This document shows, in pieces, positions 21,447 through 32,341 of a stretch of 64,000 nucleotides of DNA (position 1 is its first letter; the number at the start of each line of letters is the position of its first letter). The DNA is from Oopsacas minuta (Eukaryota; Porifera; Hexactinellida; Lyssacinosida; Leucopsacidae): NCBI GenBank assembly GCA_024704765.1, contig JAKMXF010000343.1, forward strand, positions 682,001-746,000, in the 5' to 3' direction. Below the pieces are notes generated by a model. The model did no database searches and was not told the DNA's origin. It saw only the letters and a list, made by a program, of their open reading frames with translations. Both the position numbers and the translations under genes were made by a program.

Positions 21447-22788
21447 CAGGGTGTCTCAAAATTATTGCCCAATTATAGTTCTAGCTATAAAATCGTAGAA
21501 AAGAGGAAAATATTAGCATTTATTTGGATATATATTTACCATCCAATTCGATGCAAGTTTTAACTCTTTCCGGCATTCCATCTACTAACGCTTGCAAAAA
21601 CTTGGCTGTAGAGCTTCCCAGGCAGATTCGAGCTGCATTTTTAGGTCCGAAATAGTTTTTGCCGGCTCCTTCTTGTTCAGTTCTTCCTGAAGATATCCCC
21701 ATAGGTTTTCAATTGGATTTAAGTCAGGAGAGTTCCCCGGCCATTGAGTTTTCTCCCAATAGTTTGGTAGGTTCTCCTTGCACCAACCTTGGGTCATTTT
21801 GGGCGTGTGAGCAGGGGCACCGTCCTGCCTAAAAACAACCTTTGACATGTTTGGTACCATTTTCATCTCCAAAACTGATCCATTATTTTTAGTTCTGCGA
21901 AGGGTATCCAAACAAGACTTAGCCAGGATCTCATCTATATAGTAGGCTGTATTCACTGTCTGTTTGGGAAGGATGAAGTGTAATTTCGATATAGCTCGAA
22001 AGCTCATCATCCCCCAAACCATGAATTTCGGGGGAAATTTCACCGTTTCCTGTGGCATGATATTCGAGCTATTCTTGGCCCATATCCTATCATTTTGGTG
22101 ATTTGTTGGGTGAAATAGCTCGAAAGAAGATTCGTCAGACCAAAGGATGTTTCTCCAGTCAGCAACAGTCCAGTTTTGCTTTGCCAGACAGAAAATTAAT
22201 CTGTTTTCTCTCTTTTTTGCAGAGAGTTTGGCTGTTTGGGTCGCTTATAGGGCCAAACTCCCAAATATATTGTTAAATAGCGATGAATGGTGTCTTTTGA
22301 GACAGGAGCACACGTTCTGGTAATTTGTTTAGCAATACATCGCGTTGACTTGTGTCGTTTCCCAAGAGATTTGCAATAATGATTTTGGACCGCCTTTTTA
22401 GCTTTTTGGGCCTTCCAGCCCCCTTTCTATGTTAGAGGTCTTTTGAAGAATTATACCGTGCCAACCATCTCCGAACCGTTCGGATATCCTTTCCAACTTT
22501 GTTTGCTACATAGCTCTGAGTAGAACCTGCGAGTAACATACCGATAGCACGATTTCTAACCTGTAATTTATTTTAATTGACATCCATATTGGACAATAAA
22601 TCCAGTCGGGGCAAAGAGAACAAAATTTTTTTAAATACTTATAAAATAGCAGCTATAATATTTCGAGTTGAATAACAGTTATATTTCAATTCTTCAATCA
22701 CCATAACTAATGTCTATACTGTTTTAAGGTTCAGTTATAACATATTTTGTGCTATAGCGCAATAGGGCAATAATTTTGAGACACCCTG
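21447..22788 (-). mobile_element. Tc1-like (DD37E) element
   Basis: Inverted ends CAGGGTGTCTCAAAATTATT (21447 onward, reversed ending at 22788) are flanked by TA (21445-21446, 22789-22790). The length is 1342 bp. The insertion is immediately outside the terminus of the KRBA2-like element, so it is younger than that element. Confidence 0.85.
21585..22570 (-). pseudogene. Broken DD37E Tc1-like transposase
   Basis: The best frame (21585-22058, minus) has the middle and C-terminal catalytic region: KFMVWGMMSF, VFRQDGAPAHTPK and WPGNSPDLNPIENLW. I count 37 residues between the D of RQDG and the E of PIENLW, hence DD37E rather than the common DD34E. Upstream on the minus strand, fragments such as NRAIGMLLAGSTQSYVANKVG (near 22560-22500) represent the helix-turn-helix. 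Several frame changes and stops separate the pieces, so it is inactive. Confidence 0.8.
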
Positions 22789-22790
22789 TA

Positions 22791-24190
22791 ATGTAGCCCA
22801 TGGCCGCCATTTAAAGCTATTACATGCCCTTCTACCAAAAATTATGAGAGGTAATCCAAATTTGTTTCAATCCTACTTTAACTGTTACGAATCTTGCTAC
22901 CATTATGTACTTTATTTTTATACTTGTACTTGTACGTACTAAAGTACTTGAAATTTCATGTACTGTATTTCCAGTACTTGTATTTAAGTACTTTTAAAAG
23001 TACTTGAACGGTTGAATCCAACCCTGATCCATGTCTATAATAATATCTATATGATCTATAGCGATATTACCCGCTTATGGATTACAAATAGAAATGTGTT
23101 AACTTGCACTCCAAAAGCTATTGGAATTTAAAATTCCATATTTATTTTATTGGAGTTGATAATATTAACCGGAAGTGTTACATTCGTAACGAAAAGGAAT
23201 ATTAAGATTTCACCATTTTTAACCAATTCCGGAACAAAAACGAGAATTTAACACCTTTTGACGTCATAAATCACACATTCTCCCTGCAGTAGCTGGTTAA
23301 TAGGATAAGCAGAGACGAAGTCTCTAACATCTTTTTCTAAAGAAATTTATAATGAAATCAGCCAAAGGCCAATTTTTTCCCGGTCTAATTGGGTCTATTT
23401 TTGTTGAATTTGTCTGGAAATTCGCCAAATTTATTTTCATCGTATTAAAATCTTATTAGAAATTTATTGTTAACATTTGTCACTGAAACTGCGCTCATTG
23501 ATAGAATGAATTTCAAAACTGGGAATAATACCGGCGTTCAGCCAATATTGTTCCCAGTTTTTGTCTATACTTAACTTGAGGTTAATTCATCAAATTTTGG
23601 CACGTAACCACGATTTAAGTCAAAAATCAAATAGTTACTATCAATTTTTGTTTCTAAATAGCTAAATGGGTAAATTTCAATGGATGGTTTTCGATTTTTT
23701 ATTCAACCAGGATTTTTGAATAAATTAGATATATGTAGGAGTTACTTTTTTTTATTTGGTTTGATTTGGGAAGTAATTTCTCACAAATTATGAGATCTCA
23801 CTTTTTGAAATGATGGCCGATGTCAGAGGGGTTAGCTGTCCTCCCGGGTATGAAATGGGCTAGCTCAGAATATTCAAAGTATAATCTGGGCTAAGACAGA
23901 TTATACTCCCTTTGTCTTTATTATGTCATGTGCAAAAGTGTTGGCGTCTCGTGTTATTTATGTATTTCTAAAGCCTACCATACATGATGCAAAATTGTTG
24001 TATGCAACAGGGTAATATACATGGTGGTGGAACAATGTTGTGTTGTATTTTCAAAATTTTTTGTATTTGGAGCCCCCTAATGTAACTCTACCTATACCAC
24101 GGTTACCATATAGAAGAACCAAAGGTTTACCCTAACAAAATGGAAGAATTGTTGAAATACTTGAGAGATTCTGGGCCTGTATCTACATAT
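22791..24190. other. No gene; short TACTTGTA-type repeat
   Basis: 22913-23025 consists of variants of GTACTTGTATTTAAGTAC. The remainder is AT-rich with no convincing exon on either strand. The text around 23265 (CTTTTGACGTCATAAATCAC) recalls, weakly, the long-TIR MITE core. Confidence 0.4.
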
Positions 24191-24197
24191 AACACTG

Positions 24198-26502
24198 CCC
24201 TGCGTCACATTTGCTGATTATTATCCATGGGTTGTTTTTAGTTAACTTGAGTATACTGATTCTCAATCTGTCATCAGAATTCCCCTATCACGTCTCGTTT
24301 TTACTCAAATGTCATTTTAATGTAAGTCGATTTTTTTAAGTACACTTCCCTAGAATAAATTATTATATTTGATACTTGTGTGAATTTTGTCTTTTGAAAT
24401 AAACAGATGCGTGCTTTATTGCATTTTCTAATTAGTCCCTTTAACTCCATTCTTTTCTACATAATTTGTTTTATTTTTATTTTTGTTATATACAGCTTTA
24501 TTGTACTATAGTCTACTATTTTGATATTTTATTATCATATGGCTTATCGGAGAAGGTGCAGTAATGATCCAGACGTCTTTTGTTATATTTGTGGTAGTTT
24601 TATGACTTCTAAACAAACTATGGCAATAACAGGATTTGTTAAAAAAGCATATTTAGAATATTTTGGAATGAGATTAGGTGATCAAGACAAAACATGGCTC
24701 CACATACAGTGTGCCGATCTTGTGTAGAAAATTTGAGACAATGGACAAAAGGAATCACAAAGAGTTTAAGTTTTGGAATTCCAATGATATGGAGAGAGCC
24801 ACAAAATCACATTAGCGATTGTTACTTTTGTATGGCGAATATTTCCGGATTCAATGCTAAAACCAAGTCATTGATCAAGTATCCAAATTTACATTCAGCA
24901 ATACGACCCGTTCCCCATTCTATTGATGTACCTGTTCCAAAATTTACTAATTTGGATGTTATCTCGGAAATTGATGATTGTGAAACTAGAGATTCATTAA
25001 TTAGAGAAGATGAGGATTTTATTCCGTGTGTATTATCTCGTTCTAATTCTCCACAGTTATTTAATCAGTCTGAATTAAATGATTTGGTACGTGATTTAGA
25101 TTTACCTAAGAATTTGCGGAGTTGTTAGGTTCTAGGCTAAAAGAAAAAAACTTGCTTCTCCCAGAAACAAAATTTCACTCATATAGGAACAGAGAGATCG
25201 AATTTTTGAAATATTTCATAATGGAAGACGGATTTGTGTTTTGTCATGATGTTTCACCGCTAGTTAATGCTCTTGGATGTCCGTATGTACCTAATGATCG
25301 GAGACTCTTTATTGATAGTTCAAAACAAAGTTTGAAATGTGTTCTACTTCATAATGGCAACAAATTTAGTTCCATACCAATTGGACATTCAGTAAGTTTA
25401 AAGGAACGATATGATAACATGAAAATTGTGCTTCATAAATTAATTATAACCAGCACAATTGGGTAATCTGTGGTGACTCAATAATCATATGCATTCTTTT
25501 GGGACAGCAATCAGGATATACAAAATACCCTTGTTTTTTATGCTTATGGGACAGTCGTGCAAAGAGCGAACACTATTCTAGACAGAGCTGGCCAGCTAGA
25601 ACCAATCTTAATGTTGGAGATAAGAACATTATTCACGAGCCTCTAGTGGATCCTCTCAAGATTTTGCTTCCACCACTTCATATAAAATTAGGATTGATGA
25701 AACAGTTTGTAAGGGCATTAGATAAAGAAGGAAATTGTTTCAAATATATTACCGAGAAATTTTACTACCTAAGTGATGAAAAAAGAAAAGCCGGTATATT
25801 CGACGGTCCTCAGATAAGACAACTTGTTCGAGATGATAATTTTTCAAATTCTATGATATGCAAAGAAAAATGTGCATGGAATGCATTTGTAGATGTCATG
25901 AAAAACTTCTTGGGAAATACGAAATCTCCTAATTATAAAATACTTGTGAATGAGTTGATTGAATCTTACAAGAATCTCGGCTGCAATATGAGTGTAAAAG
26001 TTCACTTTCTTCACAGTCATATTGACTATTTTCCAGAGAATCTTGGAGCTGTTTCCGAGGAGCAAGGTGAACGATTCCACCAAGACATAAAAACAATGGA
26101 AACACGATATCAAGGGAGGTGGGGCGTTCATATGATGGCTGATTACTGCTGGTGCCTCAAGAGAGATTGTATTGATGTTATTCATGCTTGAATGTCAAAA
26201 AAACGGAAATTTACTCCTGATTCAGACTAATGTATTCAAATTTATTTATTAACTAAGATTATATTATCAATAAAAATTTATTGTAATTCTTAGTAAAAAT
26301 TTATAAATGGCAGATTTTCACTATTTTACTTGAGAGGTATCATGCATTCATCGATAAATATACCAATATTTAAAAATAATTTTGCTAAAAAACTAGACGT
26401 GATACATATATTTTACAACATTTTTCAAAATCAGAATTAAAATGTGGATTAGAAAATGTTTTGCAATAACAATCAGCAAATAAAATTTTTTTCCCCGCAG
26501 GG
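24198..26502 (+). mobile_element. Probable DNA transposon, CYICG / EEQGERFHQD family
   Basis: Imperfect inverted ends bracket the coding region: CCCTGCG then ATTTGCTGATTATTA at the left (24198-24228), and their complement at the right (26463-26502), with spacers of 4 and 14 bases between the two blocks. A possible 3-bp CTG direct repeat flanks. The coding interior belongs to a protein family that I remember as common and multicopy in invertebrate genomes, usually annotated as uncharacterised. The termini support a mobile DNA element. Confidence 0.6.
24539..26191 (+). pseudogene. Frameshifted ORF of the CYICG/EEQGERFHQD family
   Basis: The ATG at 24539 starts MAYRRRCSNDPDVFCYICG, a zinc-binding start. 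At least three single-base frame changes follow (about 24694, 25110 and 25437). The pieces in order are: VCRSCVENLRQWTKG and DCYFCMANISG (24694-25128); LFIDSSKQSLKCVLLHNGN (25122-25466); VICGDS just before LGQQSGYTKYPCFLCLWDSR; HEPLVDPLKILLPPLHIKLG; and VHFLHSHIDYFPENLGAVSEEQGERFHQD to the stop at 26189-26191. Cys pairs and the D (FIDSS), D (CGDS) and E (SEEQGE) positions would suit a DDE-type nuclease with a zinc insertion, but that catalytic reading is my inference. Total length would be about 550 residues. Confidence 0.7.
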
Positions 26503-26589
26503 CTGTGTAATTATCTTATATCAATGAAAATTAATGGTTTTAGTTTTTAGTTGTCCGTCTTGGAAGATAATTTCTATTGAGGAACTCCA

Positions 26590-28590
26590 TTAGGGGCCAG
26601 TACCCAGACCGTTACTCGGAATTCTGAGTTGTTCTCTCCTCAAACTTAAGCGATGTGTCTTTCTGCCATTCTATCCGACTCAGGGTGGTAGGGTGTGGTG
26701 TTGCATTTCTTAATTCCTAGATCGAGGCACAATTCGTGTACTGCTTGCCCGTCCACATTCTTCCCTTCATCGGTGGGTATATTTTCGGTACTCCATGGCC
26801 GCGATGCACCCACCCATAGACTACTATATCCTACAGATAGGAAAGTAGCCGAGCAACGAATAAAAAAGAGAGGCCATTTATATGAATCTCATAAAAGTTA
26901 AATTAACTCTTCAAAATTTGTTAATTGAACTTCTTTAGGGTAGAAAATGTAAGGAATCAGTTAAGACTACCTAAAAAGTTCAAACGGCCATCCTTCATCT
27001 CGTTTAGGCGCCATTTATGCGATGACGTTAGCATTTATATAATTTGACTATTTTCTCAAATATTTTTGTTAAAAATGTATTTTATTTAACTTTATGCTAA
27101 AATTGTTTGAATTCGTACATGTACTTTACACTCAAGTTAAACCCATGTTTTAAAGATAGCTTATTGGAAGAAAATTTAGGAATTATTTCATGGACATGAA
27201 AATAATATATTTATCAAAAATATGATATGAAAATGTGATCCGAATTCTATTCTAAAGAAAATGTGCTGATTATATAGACCATATGAATAAATAGAGGACA
27301 TTAATTCATCGAAATACAAGAATTTCGAAAAGTAAAAAAAGTCTATTTTTGATCTCGTGATTTGAATGCGCCTAAACGAGATGAAGGATGGCCGTTTGAA
27401 CTTTTTAGGTAGCCTTAACTGATTCCTTACATTTATAACCCTAAAAAAGTTCAATTCATAAATTTTGAAGGGTTAATTTAACTTTTATGAGATTTATATA
27501 ATGGCCTTTCTTTTTATTCCTTGCCTCGGCTACTTTCCTATCTGATTACATAGTAGTCTATGACCCACCCTTCCATGAACGTGTTGACGACCGATCCGGC
27601 AGTTCAGTCTTTCAAGGTTACTGCCTCGACGTAATTTAAGAAAAGTCATACCTATGGTCGGCATCAGCCATAGCAACGTTCCAATAGCCATACCTACCGC
27701 CTCTCCAGCCTGTCGTTCTCGTATTCAACTGAATCCATATGTTACTTTGACTTCTGGATGGTTTTGCCTTTTGGCAAATCCTACATATACGACATTGGGC
27801 CTTCACATCTCGTGCTAGTCCTATCCAGAAGTAATTTTTCCGCATTCCCTGGAGTCTTCCCCTGGCAGAAATGCATTCCAAACGCAATCTCTAGAGTTCG
27901 CAGCTGCAAGGATTTGGGGACTATAATCCTTGTACCCACATACAGTGTCCCATCCTTAATATCGAGAGAAGTAACTCCTTAGAGCTGACCCCTTCAACTT
28001 TCCCTGTCTTTTGTATCTGCTCAACGGTTCCCTGGATATATGAGTCCCTCTTTTGTTCGGCTATCATTTTTTCTATCAATTCATTTGGACTTTCTACTCA
28101 ATAAATCTTTTACTCGAAGTGTAATAATGGTGCACGTCTTTGTCAATTTTCAAGTCAGACCTTGGTTGTGTCACGGGACGATATCGAATTTGATATGGTA
28201 TCTCCTCCAATCCCATGAGCCATTGGGCGAAGATGTGGCGGGGGTCCTTCTGCTTTTTCAACCACTGGAATGAGTTATGGTCTGTTACCAAAATCACTTC
28301 CGAGGCTGACTTCAGGTACAATTCTCCTACCTTGTGGCGGCGACTAAAGCCCATGTTCCGAGTTGTCCGGCACTGTAGTTCCTCTGAGAATCCAACTGAG
28401 CGGATGGGAAGAAGCTAATGCCCTCAATATGTCAGATTCTCCTTCTTCAATTAGACAGCAGCTATTTCCTCTAAACTCGCGTCTGATTTAATGTAGATTT
28501 CCTTATCCCAAGCTAGAAAAGCTAGACAGAGGGGCTCTTACACCAACCGTCTGCGCAGAGTGTCAAAGGCGTTCTGGTGTTCTTGTTTGG
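26590..28590 (-). pseudogene. Ty3/Gypsy pol fragment (RNase H to integrase)
   Basis: On the minus strand, in order: the end of reverse transcriptase/RNase H (YIKSDAS near 28490; VILVTDHNSFQWLKKQKDP in 28094-28354), the integrase zinc-binding region (RGRLQGMRKNYFWIGLARDV...CRICRICQKAKP, 27636-27887), and the integrase core ending with TTPYHPESDRMAERH near 26680. Multiple frame changes and stops are present and no LTRs were found. The core is split by the MITE at 26816-27562. This is an old, truncated copy of an LTR retroelement with no coding capacity. Confidence 0.75.
26816..27562. mobile_element. Long-TIR MITE inserted in Gypsy integrase
   Basis: The arms of about 195 bp (26816-27013 and 27368-27562) are reverse complements starting ATAGACTACTAT and sharing AGGAAAGTAGCCGA, TAAAAGTTAAATTAAC, AAGGAATCAGTTAAG, CGGCCATCCTTCATCTCG and TTTAGGCGC. 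The direct duplication ACCCACCC (26808-26815 and 27563-27570) marks an 8-bp target site, as in hAT elements. The flanking integrase reading resumes across it. It shares the TTTAGGCGC...ATGACGT inner block with 19605-20285. Confidence 0.75.
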
Positions 28591-28797
28591 GCTATCCTAG
28601 CTAAGTTTTGAATGAGCTTCAGTAATAATTCATACTTCCGCAAAACAGGCTGGTCTAAAGGTCCTACATAGTCAGGTCAGGTCAGTTCTCAAGATTAATC
28701 AAGTCATTTTTAGGTCAATATCAGGTCATTTAACAATCAATTGAGCCCAAATGAGCGCAATTAACCAACTTAAGAATGAGGAAACCATACACTAAAG

Positions 28798-28919
28798 CAT
28801 CGGTTCTCAACCTTTTTTCCGCGGACCTCTTTGGTCCATCTTATGGGGTCCGCAGACACCTGCCAATAAACATAACAAAAACATTTGTAGGGCCACAGAC
28901 CCCAGGTTGAGAACCACTG
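28798..28919. mobile_element. 122-bp hAT-type MITE
   Basis: The ends CATCGGTTCTCAACCTTT and AGGTTGAGAACCACTG form inverted termini. The flanking octamers CACTAAAG (28790-28797) and TGCTAAGG (28920-28927) match at 5 of 8 positions, consistent with an aged hAT target duplication. The interior contains repeated GGTCCGC/GGTCTGTGG blocks. Confidence 0.65.
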
Positions 28920-29082
28920 TGCTAAGGGATGGATGATATACGCCAGTTTTACTCAGTATATATTTGGGCTAGAGCCTATTCTATTGAAGATATATCATAC
29001 TCAAATCTAGTTGACCCTATTATGGAAGTAATTCAATTCAATTTACGAGTTAATTAAGTTAAGGAATAGCAAGGTAAGATTA

Positions 29083-30310
29083 TCAGAGAAGAATGAATAC
29101 CGTAAACTCCCTGAAGCCTGAAAATGAGTTGAATATTCTTTGAATTACCTGTTTTGTTGTGTATGATGTAGTTCTGGTCCAGGTTCTGTATCCTGTTTCG
29201 TCATTCACTTTTCTTTTCGATCCTGGCTTTTGTGGTTTAGGTATGTTGCGAGGGTTTGATACTTTAAGAAAACCTTGAGTTGGGATTGTAATATGCTGGG
29301 TCTTTGGGAGCACGTTAAAGTTGATGGATATGTGTTTGCGGTGTTGATGAAGTGTTTATTATTAGGTTCTTCATTTGCGTTCTTTCCATAGTGAAGAATG
29401 TATAGTATTCTTACACGGTTTCAGGGGACTAGGATCTCATATCAGTTGCTAATCTTGCATTCGTTATTGAGGAAGTGCATCCAGTCGGGAATTCAAGTTG
29501 ACTTTGGTGGTGATAGCACAGAAGACCCTTTAGTGGTATCAGTGAGATATTTGGAATTAGATTGTAGTCATCGAGCTCCAGGGGTCTAAGTTTCGTGCGT
29601 TTTGGTCTAGTCTGGCTATATCTGTATTTGAGTATAGGTTTGAATTCAAATGGTTCACGTTCAGACTTTCTGGGGAAGTAACAGATGTTGAGTATCTTTG
29701 TCGTGACTTCTTTAGAGTTATGCCCTAGTCTTATGAGTGAAGGTAGGTACTTCTTGAGTAGGTGAACAGGTCGTCTGATGGATCCGTTGCCATCTTAGAG
29801 GCTCGGTTGGCGCTGCTCTGGTATGTGTTTTTACACATTTTTCGTGATAGGTGGTAGGGGTGTGGAAGTAGAAGGACAGGTTGTCTGTATTTCTGAGCCA
29901 CATAGGGAACTGCTGATGGTCAGGGTTACACTTACAATTTGCGTCTCCTTTGGTTCAGTCTCTTTCAGGGTGTAGGGCCCAAGCGGTGATTCATGATGGG
30001 GTACGTACCCGCTAGGTCATCGAAGTATATTGTGAGTACCTTTCCTGGGGGTGGTTTGTGGGTGTTGAGGAGGAAGGCTGTGCACAGGCGGGCGAGTTCT
30101 CGTGCCAGTGCCCAGTGGTATGCCCATTAGGATTCCGACATCCTAGGTAGAAATTTAATCACCGTTAGTTGTAAATTGAATATTGGAGTTGTTAAAGGAG
30201 TGCTAGTTGCTTTATTTTGCGGAGATCAAGAAGTCAAACTCTTTGAATACCAGATTGTGTGGTATGTTGGGTAAAAGGCCTCAATGCTACAAGTGTATAT
30301 ATGTTCTGGT
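29083..30310 (-). pseudogene. Reverse-transcriptase remnants with YFDD box
   Basis: On the minus strand from about 30310 downward: SIEAFYPTYHTIW (finger-like region), then GIPLGTGTRELARLCTAFLL, then HKPPPGKVLTIYFDDLAGTYP, where YFDD fits the catalytic box of a reverse transcriptase. Further down come YLPSLIRLGHNSKEVTTKILN and PRKSE. Frames change repeatedly and no ends are found. It is a non-LTR or Penelope-like retroelement remnant; the clade is not assigned. It may have replaced the 3' part of the Tuba-like gene, whose recognisable exons stop near 30417. Confidence 0.45.
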
Positions 30311-30416
30311 GGTCCCGGCCCGTGTATAGGATGTTTTTTATCAAACTAGCATAGTAACGGATTGTAAACAATGGTATTTAAAGTATTTAAAGTTGGAGTT
30401 ATAAACGGTGTGAAAA

Positions 30417-30517
30417 GGAACCAACTTTGTCCAATAGGGTGAAAGCCTCGTCTAGGATTCTGCAGTAATTGGCATAGGTGTCTTTCAAGTCTCTGACATT
30501 CATTAGAAAACACAAAC
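30417..30517 (-). CDS. DH-domain exon 2 of Tuba-like gene
   Basis: Acceptor TTCTATTCAG before 30517. Joined to 31904 in phase 1 it reads IGLCFLMNVRDLKDTYANYC, then RILDEAFTLLDK, the DH segment that typically has the LK..Y..YC pattern. The 3' end is uncertain: the reading closes near 30410 and no clear donor is seen. Further DH, BAR and SH3 exons were not found to the left, where retroelement remnants begin. Confidence 0.65.
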
Positions 30518-30561
30518 CTGAATAGAATAAACAGTAAACAACAACAACAAAAGTACACATA

Positions 30562-31896
30562 CAAAGGGTATTCATTTAATTCGTAACTCTTAGAATATTT
30601 GTATTATATAAGTGAGATAAGCCTCAAATACTACTATAAATGTTCAAAGTAGTCTCCCTTGTGCTCAACTACAAGCTTCAAACGCTCTATCCACTTGAAA
30701 AATGTTTTCTTATACTCTTCTTGTCGTATGTCTCTGAGGTACCGTTGGATGGCCCTTCCAATTTGCATCCGTTCTCCAAAAACTGTACCTGCTAGGTGCT
30801 TTTTGAGCCCATCGGACAGCCAAAAGTCGCAAGGTGCTAGGTCAGAGCTATAGGGTGGATGTTTCAATTCCTCAAGACCTATAGAAGCAATCTTTTCCTT
30901 GACTTCCTTAGATTTGTGCGGTCTGGCATTATCATGCAAAATTTTGATTCCTCTAAGACCCGTGGCTGGCCGACGTTCAATATAATGGTTTTCGATTTCC
31001 GGAAGAACAACTGTTGCATAAAAGTGCTCGGTAACTGTTTGCCCCTTAGGAGTACAGATTTGACAGACCGGACCATGTGCATCAAAAATATGGTGTACAT
31101 TACTTTGGTGGCCCAATGATCCGGTCTTGGTAGTGCTGGGGGAGAACTCCCTTTTACAATCCATACCTTGTTCTGTTCTTTGTGAGTTGGCTCTGAATAT
31201 CTTATCCACGTCTCATCACCGGTACATATTTCAAATAGTCGCCTCTCATCACATTGATCATACTTTTCAAGCAATTTTTTTGCAATTCTCACCCGGGTCT
31301 TCTTTTGAGTCTGATTCAACAAATGTGGGACCCAACGTGAGCAAACCTTGGACATACCAAGATGCTTGGTCAGAATTGCATGAACACTTCCCATTGACAA
31401 GGTTAGGCTGGTAGCTAACTGCTCTATCGTAATATGGGGATCAGAGTCACACATTTCAGCTACAAGAGCAATATTGTTTTCAGTGGTAGCAATTATAGGT
31501 TGCCCCATCCGAGGGTCATCTTCAACCGACACCCTACCTTCACGAAAACGTAGACTCCACTTCTTAACGGTTGATTCCGAACAGGCCTCCCCACCATATA
31601 GCTGTACTAAATCTTGGTGGATATTCCTTGGAGTATCGCCGAGTAATGAGCGGATTTTGATGTATGCTCTTTGTTCAAGTAGAAATTCATTAGATTTCGA
31701 AGCCATAAATTCCTCTGTGGTTGCTATAACCTATCTTCAAAAGGGTGTATCTCAAAAAATATTAGATCAATTTCTACAAAGTATAGTGTCCTAAATAGAC
31801 GAAAATCTAAGCTATAAATTAGATGCAAATAGTAAATACATGTGGTTAAACAATAATAGCAATAGCTAGGGTTACGAACTACTTGAAATCCCTTTG
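30562..31896 (-). mobile_element. Mariner (DD34D) in a short host intron
   Basis: The ends CAAAGGG...TTCGTAAC are inverted at 30562 and 31896, with TA duplications at 30560-30561 and 31897-31898. The length is 1335 bp. It lies wholly inside the intron between the two DH exons (30518-31903); without it and one TA the intron would be about 49 bp. It is transcribed in the same direction as the host gene. Confidence 0.85.
30634..31706 (-). pseudogene. Mariner transposase with one frameshift
   Basis: The ATG at 31706 starts MASKSNEFLLEQRAYIKIR, followed by two helix-turn-helix regions (SESTVKKWSLRFREG; TLSMGSVHAILTKHLGM). GDETWIRY gives the first catalytic Asp. The frame shifts at about 31085 in a five-base A run (plus strand), then continues as FDAHGPVCQICTPKGQTV, HDNARPH (second Asp) and YSSDLAPCDFWL (third Asp), to the stop near 30634. 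I count 34 residues between the last two Asps: DD34D. Apart from that one-base loss it is almost full length (about 350 residues), so it is a young copy. Confidence 0.85.
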
Positions 31897-31903
31897 TATT
31901 TAC

Positions 31904-32192
31904 CTATAGTTTGTTTCTCAATAACATTCCTTAAAGTGTCCTCTAGTCCAACTAACAGTACCTCTGAGACCTTGGAGATAGCCTCCATATTCCTAAATAA
32001 TATATTGATCTCCATTTGTGATATGTTGGCGTCTCGACAAGCTTGTACTACATATGTACATGTAAGGTACATGTGTTTAGAGAAGTCTCTCTCTGTTCGG
32101 ACTATCTCGTCTAGGACGTACTGTCTGTGTTCTAGACGTGTTAATCGGGGGTCTTGTGACGTTACTATGGTAGCTGAAGGAATGTCTCTAGA
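31904..32192 (-). CDS. DH-domain exon 1 of Tuba-like gene
   Basis: Acceptor CCATCTAG; donor ATAG|GTAAATA at 31904. It encodes HRQYVLDEIVRTERDFSKHM (the conserved first DH helix), then DANISQMEINILFRNMEAI and SEVLLVGLEDTLRN (second conserved block). This is the start of a Rho-family guanine-nucleotide exchange domain. The mariner at 30562-31896 begins seven bases into the following intron. Confidence 0.75.
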
Positions 32193-32341
32193 TGGTATTA
32201 CAGGAAACAGTATATTTGTTTGTTTGTTTATTAACTGCCTTTTGGCATGTTTGTTTGTAAGTAAATTGTTAATTTGATTGCTTGTGTTTGTTTGTTTGTT
32301 TGTTGGCTTGTTTACTTAATACTTGTTTATTAGTTGTTTAC

